DNA of 45,769 bases, from NCBI GenBank assembly GCA_015231305.1, contig JADGBW010000012.1, positions 1-45,769 on the forward strand. The letters run 5' to 3'. Both the position numbers and the translations under genes were made by a program. Under the pieces are notes generated by a model that did not search any database, was not told the origin of the DNA, and saw only the letters and a list, made by a program, of their open reading frames with translations. The stretch comes from Magnetococcales bacterium (GTDB taxonomy: Bacteria; Pseudomonadota; Magnetococcia; Magnetococcales; JADFYX01). Each line of letters starts with the position of its first letter. Position 1 is the first letter of the stretch. Shown here in pieces: positions 39,129 to 45,769 of this stretch.

Positions 39129-39659
39129 ATGGCCGATCAACACCAAGATAGTCCTAAACTACCAGAGCAAAAAGCTTCGGGTATTGGGCAATCTGAGAAG
39201 CCTAACCTAAGCCCGGAAGATCAACTTCTGGCAAGACGGCGTAAACTACTAAAAGGTTTGGTGGCTGGTGTTCCAGCTATTATTACCTTGCAAAGTGGTG
39301 CTGCTTTAGCTGGCACATCCATACCTCGTGCTTGTTTGGATACTAGCCAGGGAAAAAAACTAACAACTATGAATGTTGGGGGTCGCTGTAAAACTGCGGG
39401 TGCAGTGACAGGTAATGAAGAGTGGCATTATGCCCCACCCCAAGGCAATACATCTGTATTTGGTGTAAATAGCGGACCAGGTGGCGGTACAAAATATTGC
39501 TTACCCTACATGACAGCTAATGGAATATTAGCTACACAAAACCAACCAGCAGCTAACAGATGGGGAGCATTAGCGACAGGTGGTGGTACAGATGCTGGGC
39601 CAGTAAGTGGTACTTATTATGCTGTAAAACAATCATGTTGGACCTCTTTTTATCGTTGA
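39129..39659 (+). CDS. Putative exported Cys-containing protein with twin-Arg-like signal; candidate substrate of the adjacent PqqD/HprK-like system
   Basis: MADQHQDS...LLARRRKLLKGLVAGVPAIITLQSGAALAG: 35-40-residue polar leader, RRRKLLKG, hydrophobic stretch, AxA cleavage-like site; mature part has 4 Cys. The track start at 39123 is also possible. Confidence 0.6.
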   Translation: MADQHQDSPKLPEQKASGIGQSEKPNLSPEDQLLARRRKLLKGLVAGVPAIITLQSGAALAGTSIPRACLDTSQGKKLTTMNVGGRCKTAGAVTGNEEWHYAPPQGNTSVFGVNSGPGGGTKYCLPYMTANGILATQNQPAANRWGALATGGGTDAGPVSGTYYAVKQSCWTSFYR

Positions 39660-39692
39660 TACAATAATATTATTGCTTAAACTTCAAATACT

Positions 39693-40025
39693 GTGAATAT
39701 CTCTCAAGAAACCCAGTGGATTGTGCCCCAAAGGTGCTCTCTGCTATGGGAGCAATTCGAAAACGGATGTTTAATATTTAACCCACTATCTGGCACTACC
39801 CATCTTCTTTTTGACCCGGCTCTAGAAATTCTTAAATTATTAGAACAAAAACCCATGACCGCCCAAACAGTAATCCAAAGCCTTGACCTAGCTTTGGAGA
39901 GTAAAGCACAAAACAGTGAAGTGCTGGCTAATATCTGGAAAATTATCATTGATCTTGACCGCTTAGGGATTATTCAACCACTGTTTTTAGAAACCACAAA
40001 AAACAAGCAAACACCTACCTCATGA
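39693..40025 (+). CDS. PqqD family protein (HPr-rel-A system type)
   Basis: GTG start; NPLSGTTHLLFDPALEILKLLEQKPMTAQTVIQSL fits the PqqD winged-helix pattern; 4-nt overlap with the downstream HprK-like gene. Confidence 0.75.
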   Translation: MNISQETQWIVPQRCSLLWEQFENGCLIFNPLSGTTHLLFDPALEILKLLEQKPMTAQTVIQSLDLALESKAQNSEVLANIWKIIIDLDRLGIIQPLFLETTKNKQTPTS

Positions 40026-40957
40026 TTATTGCCGATTTAAGCAATCGTGAGTTGACACGTATCCTAAATGGTCCTGGTCTACGTTGGGGTTCTGGTCCTT
40101 TTTCAATCCACCTTAAAAATTCCATCCCAAATTTTACCGACTATTTATCTCTAATTTACGGTGGGCATCCAGTTATTGAGGAGCCTTGGGAAGATATTGC
40201 TGATTTTCATATACAACTTACAACAAACTCTAACTATCGCCGTTTTTGGAAACCACAGGTCTTTTTTCAGCTAGATGGAGTAAACCATCTTGCACCTTTT
40301 CCCAAAGATCATGCCCCACCAATGTTTGAATGGGGCTGGAACTTTTCAATTGCAGGCCGGGCCAACCATTTTTTAATACTGCACAATGCGGTTATTGCCA
40401 AAGGAGACCGGGCCATGTTGTTGCCAGGAATACCCGGCAGTGGCAAAAGTACCCTTTGTGCTGCCATGGTTTTAAGAGGTTGGCGGTTGTTGTCTGATGA
40501 GTTCGCCTTGTTACATCCTGAGAGTGGTCTTGTTTTTCCAACTGCTCGCCCTATTGCCTTAAAAAACCAATCCATAGAGATAATTCGTGAATTTTCTAAA
40601 GATGCTATCTTAGGTCCAGATTTTGCCAAAACCCGTAAAGGCACAGTGGCCCATATGCGCCCCCCTGATGATAGCATTAAAAATATGGACCAAGTTGCCA
40701 AGCCTACATGGGTAGTCTCTCCACATTATCAAGAAGGACAAAACCAAATTTTAGAACAGATACCCAAAGAGCACGCATTTTTACTTGTGGCTGCTAATGC
40801 CTTTAACTATGAAACATTAGGAGATGCTGGCTTTAAAGCAGTCGCTCGTGTTGTTAAAGAGTCTACTATTTTTAATTTTCGCTATAGCAACCTTGAAGAG
40901 GCTGTTGAAACCCTGGAAATAATGACCAATAACGATAAAAAAGGTCTAGCTCCATGA
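40022..40957 (+). CDS. HprK-related kinase A
   Basis: Walker A LLPGIPGSGKSTLCAAMVLRGWRLLSDEFALL; context with PqqD-like gene. Confidence 0.8.
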   Translation: MIIADLSNRELTRILNGPGLRWGSGPFSIHLKNSIPNFTDYLSLIYGGHPVIEEPWEDIADFHIQLTTNSNYRRFWKPQVFFQLDGVNHLAPFPKDHAPPMFEWGWNFSIAGRANHFLILHNAVIAKGDRAMLLPGIPGSGKSTLCAAMVLRGWRLLSDEFALLHPESGLVFPTARPIALKNQSIEIIREFSKDAILGPDFAKTRKGTVAHMRPPDDSIKNMDQVAKPTWVVSPHYQEGQNQILEQIPKEHAFLLVAANAFNYETLGDAGFKAVARVVKESTIFNFRYSNLEEAVETLEIMTNNDKKGLAP

Positions 40958-42648
40958 TTATTCAACCCTTAAAACAGAGAATTCTCTATCTGCCTCTGTT
41001 TTTTCACCGTCGTAAATTAACATGGTTAGCCCAAAAACTCTGTCTTTTGTTCCTACGTTTTCGCCCTATACATCCTGAGCTTATCCATCAGCTGGTACAA
41101 ATATTATCCCAAAGTGACCAAATTGGGATTGCAATTCGACTATTAAAACAATACCTACAGCAAAACCCGCAAAACCCCTATCTTCATATAAGCTTAGGTA
41201 ACGCTTATATGTCATGTCAAAGACTAGAAGATGCCGCAAAATGCTTCCGTAAGGCTTTAGCCATACAACCCAATATGATAGGAGCACTTATAAGTTTAGG
41301 TAGTGCGCTTACTCAACTAGGCAGGGTTGATGGGGCCATGAACTGCTTTTTTAAGGTTATAGAATTAAGGCCGAATTTTCCCAATAGCTACCACAGTATC
41401 GGTATACTTTTTTTAAGAGACAGCCAACCTGAGCATGCTATCCCATATTTTGAAAAAGCCTGCCAACTAAATCCTAAAATGGCATTCGCCTTTATACATA
41501 TGGGCCATGCATTAACCGAATTAGGCCGTTTTAAAGAGGCTGAGGAGTCACTACTTAAAGGGTTGGCTATTGAAGAAGGAAATGCAGGAGGTTACAGCAG
41601 CCTAAGCGAGCTAAAATCTGATGATAAAAATAGCTCTCATCTAAACAAAATGGAGATATTACTACAAAAGAATATCTTATCTGCAAACGATCAAATTCTT
41701 ATGTATTTCTCTCTGGGCAGAGGGTATATGAGACAAGGGGAGAAGGAGCGTGGCTTTAGGTTTTTATCTCAAGGTAACCAGGTCAAAAGGGCAAGTTTCC
41801 ACTACGAAATAAACCAAGATGCAGCCTTTTTTAACCGTATTGTAAATTGTTTTGATACTGCTTTATTAGAAAAGTGTAAAGGTTTTGGCTCACCTTCTAA
41901 AGTACCTATTTTTATACTTGGCATGCCACGTTCTGGAACCACTCTTGTAGAGCAAATTATTGCTAGTCACTCTCAAGTTTATGGAGCTGGTGAAGGTATG
42001 GGGCTTTGGCATTTGACCGATGAGCTGGCTCTTTTGACCAAAACCAGAGAGGGTTTTCCTGAGGGTGTTAGAGAGATAGAGCAAAATTCTTGGCATGATT
42101 TAGCCCTGGCTTATGAAGGAGGTCTTAGGGAAAAATCAGCAGATGCTCTGCATATCACTGACAAAATGCCCCATAACTTTTTAAATGTTGGTCTCATCCA
42201 TTTAATGTTTCCCAATGCTGTTATCATCCACTGTAAAAGGGAGGCTATAGATACCTGTCTTAGTATCTATATGCAAAACTTTACCGGTCACCATCCCTAC
42301 TCCTATGATCTTACAGAGCTTGGAGAGTATTATCAGCTTTATCATGGCCTTATGGGCCATTGGCAAAACGTGCTGCCCAACCGTATGCTTGAGGTGCAGT
42401 ATGAACAGATGGTGGAAAAACCAGAACAGACAGCAAAAAAAATTATTGCCACTTGTGGGCTGACTTGGGAAGATGGCTGTATGGATTTTCATAAATCTAA
42501 TCGTGCAGTCCACACCGCAAGTTTAGTTCAAGTACGTAAGCCAATTTATAAAAGCGCAGTTAGTCGCTGGAAAAAATATGAAGCACAACTAAAACCTCTC
42601 ATAGAAGCCTTGGGAACTCTGGCTCCTAGCAAAAAAGAAGAGGGTTAA
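40954..42648 (+). CDS. TPR-sulfotransferase family protein
   Basis: TPR repeats then PIFILGMPRSGTTLVEQIIASHSQVYGAGE (5'-PSB loop) and HCKREAIDTCLSIYMQNF; ATGA overlap with the preceding gene. Confidence 0.85.
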   Translation: MIIQPLKQRILYLPLFFHRRKLTWLAQKLCLLFLRFRPIHPELIHQLVQILSQSDQIGIAIRLLKQYLQQNPQNPYLHISLGNAYMSCQRLEDAAKCFRKALAIQPNMIGALISLGSALTQLGRVDGAMNCFFKVIELRPNFPNSYHSIGILFLRDSQPEHAIPYFEKACQLNPKMAFAFIHMGHALTELGRFKEAEESLLKGLAIEEGNAGGYSSLSELKSDDKNSSHLNKMEILLQKNILSANDQILMYFSLGRGYMRQGEKERGFRFLSQGNQVKRASFHYEINQDAAFFNRIVNCFDTALLEKCKGFGSPSKVPIFILGMPRSGTTLVEQIIASHSQVYGAGEGMGLWHLTDELALLTKTREGFPEGVREIEQNSWHDLALAYEGGLREKSADALHITDKMPHNFLNVGLIHLMFPNAVIIHCKREAIDTCLSIYMQNFTGHHPYSYDLTELGEYYQLYHGLMGHWQNVLPNRMLEVQYEQMVEKPEQTAKKIIATCGLTWEDGCMDFHKSNRAVHTASLVQVRKPIYKSAVSRWKKYEAQLKPLIEALGTLAPSKKEEG

Positions 42649-42657
42649 AAAATAAAA

Positions 42658-43767
42658 ATGGCAAAAAGTAAAAAAGCTGGCGATATATTTGTCGAAGTCT
42701 GGAATAAACCAGCTATATTTTCAACTCTAAATATTGATGAGCAAGATCTTTTTCTACGTATTGCCCGTAAGGCGGGTCTGCTCTCGCGTTTTTGCAACAT
42801 CCTCGATACAGCTCAACTTAGCGACTCCCTCACCCCAAAAGTGAAAAATCATCTACAAGGCGCAAGAGTTGTAGCCCAAGAGGATGCACGGATGTTGCGT
42901 TGGGAGGTTAACCGTATAAAAAGGGCTTTTGTCGGCTCAGATCTTCCTCTTATTCTCCTTAAAGGGGCCGCATATTTAATATCCGATATCCCCATGGCCC
43001 AAGGAAGGCTGGTTGCAGATGTCGATATTCTTTGTAAATTATCAGATATTGCCCAAGTTGAAGAGTTGCTTAGTAACAATGGCTGGCAAGGGGTAGAATT
43101 AGAACCTTACGATCAACGATACTATCGTGACTGGATGCATGAAATACCACCCATGCGCCATAGTGAAAGATTAACAGAGGTAGATGTCCACCATGCTATT
43201 TTGCCTAAAACTGGTAGATTAAACCCCGATTCAAAACTACTTTTACAAGATATTGTTCCAGTAAAAGAAGAGACTAATATCTATACATTATCCCCTGTAG
43301 ATATGACCCTTCACGGTGTAGTACACCTTTTTTATGATAGCGATTTTGACAAAGGTTTAAGGGGTTTAACCGACATGGATGGCCTGTTTCGCCATTTTGG
43401 TAAGCAGGATGAATATTGGCAAGCCTTGATTCCCCGCGCAAGACAACTTAATTTAGCTCGTCCGCTATATTATGCATTGCAGATGGGGGTAGAGATAGTG
43501 GCAACTCCTGTACCTAAAACAGTACAGGAAGAGATTAAAACTCATGCTCCCATACAGCCAATTGATTGGTTGATGACTATATTAATGCGACGAATGATGA
43601 TCCCCAACCATCCTGAAGAGAAAAATTTTCTCTCTTGGTTAGCTTGGTTTTTACTTTTTATTCGTTCCCACTGGCTGCGTATGCCGCCAGGACTTCTATT
43701 TAAACATTTGACCAAAAAATGGGTCAGAAAGTGGCGTTTTGATGTGCGGAATCGTCGGACTGTTTGA
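42658..43767 (+). CDS. Uncharacterised nucleotidyltransferase family protein (PF14907-like)
   Basis: LPLILLKGAAYLISDIPMAQGRLVADVDILCKLSDI...EVDVHHAIL. Confidence 0.8.
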   Translation: MAKSKKAGDIFVEVWNKPAIFSTLNIDEQDLFLRIARKAGLLSRFCNILDTAQLSDSLTPKVKNHLQGARVVAQEDARMLRWEVNRIKRAFVGSDLPLILLKGAAYLISDIPMAQGRLVADVDILCKLSDIAQVEELLSNNGWQGVELEPYDQRYYRDWMHEIPPMRHSERLTEVDVHHAILPKTGRLNPDSKLLLQDIVPVKEETNIYTLSPVDMTLHGVVHLFYDSDFDKGLRGLTDMDGLFRHFGKQDEYWQALIPRARQLNLARPLYYALQMGVEIVATPVPKTVQEEIKTHAPIQPIDWLMTILMRRMMIPNHPEEKNFLSWLAWFLLFIRSHWLRMPPGLLFKHLTKKWVRKWRFDVRNRRTV

Positions 43768-45631
43768 CATACGGGGTCAGCGTGACCCTGACCGAGCTAT
43801 ATTGGCTGATATGAACAACGCTATACGCCACCGCGGTCCGGATGGCGATGGGCTGTTTGCAAAGCCAGGGGTAGGTCTTGGTCACCGTAGACTTTCTATT
43901 ATCGATTTACCTAGTGGTGGGCAACCTCTCTTCAATGAAGAGGGTACAGTGGCGGTGGTGTTTAATGGTGAAATCTATAACTATAAAACACTCACCAGTC
44001 AGTTAGAGTCTTTAGGACACCTTTTTAGAACCGTATCTGACACTGAGGTGTTGGTCCACGCTTGGGAAGAGTGGGGTGAAGGGTGTGTTGACCGACTACG
44101 GGGTATGTTCTCTTTTGCTATATGGGACCAAAAACGCGAAGTACTTTTTTTAGCTCGTGATCATCTTGGTATTAAACCCCTACATTATGCTTACCTACCA
44201 AGTGGATGGATTATTTTTGCATCAGAACTCAAAGGTTTAGCTGCACACCCGGCACTAGATAAAACTTTAGACCCTCGTAGTATAGAGTGTTATTTTGCCT
44301 TAGGGTATGTGCCAGACCCCAGAACAATATATAAAAGTGCAAAAAAACTACCTCCAGGTCACCTTTTGACTGTTCATAGAGGAAGAGGAGAGTGTCAACC
44401 ACGGGTTTATTGGGACTTAACCTTTAACCCAAGCCAAAATATATCTATTGAAGAAGCATCAACCACTTTAATTGAACGACTCAGAGAGTCAGTCAACTCA
44501 CAAATGGTATCTGATGTTCCCATTGGCTCTTTTCTCTCAGGGGGTATCGACTCCAGCGCAGTTACAGCTCTTATGGCACAAATATCAGCAGACCCAATAA
44601 CTGCATGCACTGTATCGTTTGATGCAAAAAATTATGATGAAACCCCATTTGCTCAGGAAATGGGAGAAAAATATGGCCTTAACCATTTTATAGAAAAAGC
44701 AGACCCCAACCAGTACCACTTGATAGACCTAATAGCCCACCACCACGACGAACCATTTGCTGACAACTCTGCCCTGCCCACTTGGATAGTTTGTGAAATG
44801 GCCAGAAAAAAAGTAAAAGTTATTCTCTCAGGTGATGGTGGCGATGAATCTTTAGCAGGCTATGAGCGTTACCGCTTTTTTATGGCAGAAGAGAAAGTAA
44901 GAGCAGCCATGCCCCAATGGGTTCGCAGCTCTCTTTTTGCTCCCATGGGTTGGGCCTACCCTAAAGCAGATAACTTACCACGCGTTTTAAGAGCCAAATC
45001 AACTTTGCAATCCTTGGGGTTAGATGCTACCGCAGGTTATCTTCACGGCGTGTCCATGTCATCTGGTGATATCCGTAGCAATATGTTTTCGACCGAATTT
45101 AAAAATAAGCTCATGGGGTTTAATACTGTACAAGTTTTTCAAGACCTTGAGAAAAATGCACCACAAGATCCACTGTCACGTATTCAATATTTTGATTTTA
45201 AAACTTTTTTAGCAGCAAGAGTACTAACCAAAGTAGATAGAGCAAGTATGGCCCACGGTCTTGAAGTTAGGGTTCCACTGCTAGACCACGAACTTGTTAA
45301 CTGGATGGCAAACCTGCCCCCAGATCTTAAACTTTTTGAAGGCCAAGGCAAACATATCTTTAAAAAAGGTTTAAAAGGACTGGTTCCAGACCAAATCCTC
45401 AAACGAAAAAAACAGGGTTTCTCTATACCAGCGGCTCAATGGCTAAGGGGTCCACTAAGAAAACGACTAAGAGGATGTTTTCTAGAAAAACGCTTAAAAC
45501 AGTCTGATATTTTTGATTTGGACTACTTAGAGGTGCTAGAAGAACGTCACATGGGCGGCAACAAAAACTATAGCGGGCCACTTTGGGCAGTGTTGATGTT
45601 TGATGCCTTTTTAAAAAAAGAGATGGGTTAA
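43742..45631 (+). CDS. Asparagine synthase-like amidotransferase, XrtA/PEP-CTERM-associated (TIGR03108-like)
   Basis: MCGIVGLFDIRGQRDPDRAILADMNNAIRHRGPDGDGLF; GGIDSSAV PP-loop; LSGDGGDE. The ATG at 43742 places the catalytic Cys at position 2; the track's TTG start adds one Met. Confidence 0.92.
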   Translation: MCGIVGLFDIRGQRDPDRAILADMNNAIRHRGPDGDGLFAKPGVGLGHRRLSIIDLPSGGQPLFNEEGTVAVVFNGEIYNYKTLTSQLESLGHLFRTVSDTEVLVHAWEEWGEGCVDRLRGMFSFAIWDQKREVLFLARDHLGIKPLHYAYLPSGWIIFASELKGLAAHPALDKTLDPRSIECYFALGYVPDPRTIYKSAKKLPPGHLLTVHRGRGECQPRVYWDLTFNPSQNISIEEASTTLIERLRESVNSQMVSDVPIGSFLSGGIDSSAVTALMAQISADPITACTVSFDAKNYDETPFAQEMGEKYGLNHFIEKADPNQYHLIDLIAHHHDEPFADNSALPTWIVCEMARKKVKVILSGDGGDESLAGYERYRFFMAEEKVRAAMPQWVRSSLFAPMGWAYPKADNLPRVLRAKSTLQSLGLDATAGYLHGVSMSSGDIRSNMFSTEFKNKLMGFNTVQVFQDLEKNAPQDPLSRIQYFDFKTFLAARVLTKVDRASMAHGLEVRVPLLDHELVNWMANLPPDLKLFEGQGKHIFKKGLKGLVPDQILKRKKQGFSIPAAQWLRGPLRKRLRGCFLEKRLKQSDIFDLDYLEVLEERHMGGNKNYSGPLWAVLMFDAFLKKEMG

Positions 45632-45769
45632 ATAATGTAAATGATGTTAAACTGATTTAGTAATATATAATTTTTCCAATTAATAGCAGCACAAACAATA
45701 ACCAACCCCTTCATTAATTCCCGCGAAGGTTAAAACCTTCATATTTCTGCATTGTCACACTAGCCCGGA

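Noticed and set aside
39129-45631. A canonical lasso-peptide biosynthetic cluster
   Set aside because: PqqD/RRE-like, Asn-synthase-like, HprK-like, nucleotidyltransferase and sulfotransferase genes are present. However, no B2 transglutaminase-like protease or short precursor is seen, and the amidotransferase looks like the XrtA/EPS-associated type, so only a functional analogy is proposed.
36602-45631. Complete exosortase/PEP-CTERM system
   Set aside because: Associated glycosyltransferases and amidotransferase are present, but no exosortase, chain-length or PEP-CTERM-tailed gene is visible within the window.
45725-45740. GAAGGTTAAAACCTTC inverted repeat near the window end as a terminator
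   Set aside because: Loop too short and no downstream T-run; context is cut off by the window edge.

Overview
The window is a low-GC, Gram-negative chromosomal segment with three zones. (1) About 0.3-31.9 kb is a dense signal-transduction island. It holds a SPINDLY-type TPR/OGT protein and a minus-strand run of a REC/degenerate HD-GYP protein, a MASE3 hybrid kinase, an MHYT-PAS-PAS protein, a lone REC and a 2819-aa hybrid kinase with four tandem SBP_bac_3 domains plus a Cache-like domain. It also holds a cNMP-binding protein, a receptor-like membrane protein ending in an uninterrupted 438-residue collagen-like (Gly-X-Y) tract, a REC-Hpt protein and two plus-strand hybrid kinases. (2) About 32-36.5 kb holds a lipoprotein, a GT39-like membrane glycosyltransferase and trpBA. 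(3) About 36.6-45.6 kb is an XrtA/PEP-CTERM-type exopolysaccharide segment: two glycosyltransferases, then a tightly packed putative operon of a secreted Cys-containing protein, a PqqD-like protein, an HprK-related kinase, a TPR-sulfotransferase, an uncharacterised nucleotidyltransferase and an asparagine-synthase-like amidotransferase. The intergenic regions carry a dispersed hairpin (MITE-like) element with shared GGCAGTTG/CAACTGCC termini, and a possible sigma-54 promoter upstream of an unlisted 42-codon membrane microprotein. The most unusual items are the collagen-tailed receptor (predicted cytoplasmic collagen), the PqqD/HprK-like cluster with a candidate substrate, an Hpt-like domain with His replaced by Asp, and a C-terminal module shared by four signalling proteins. 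All family assignments come from reading the sequence and from memory. No database search was run.
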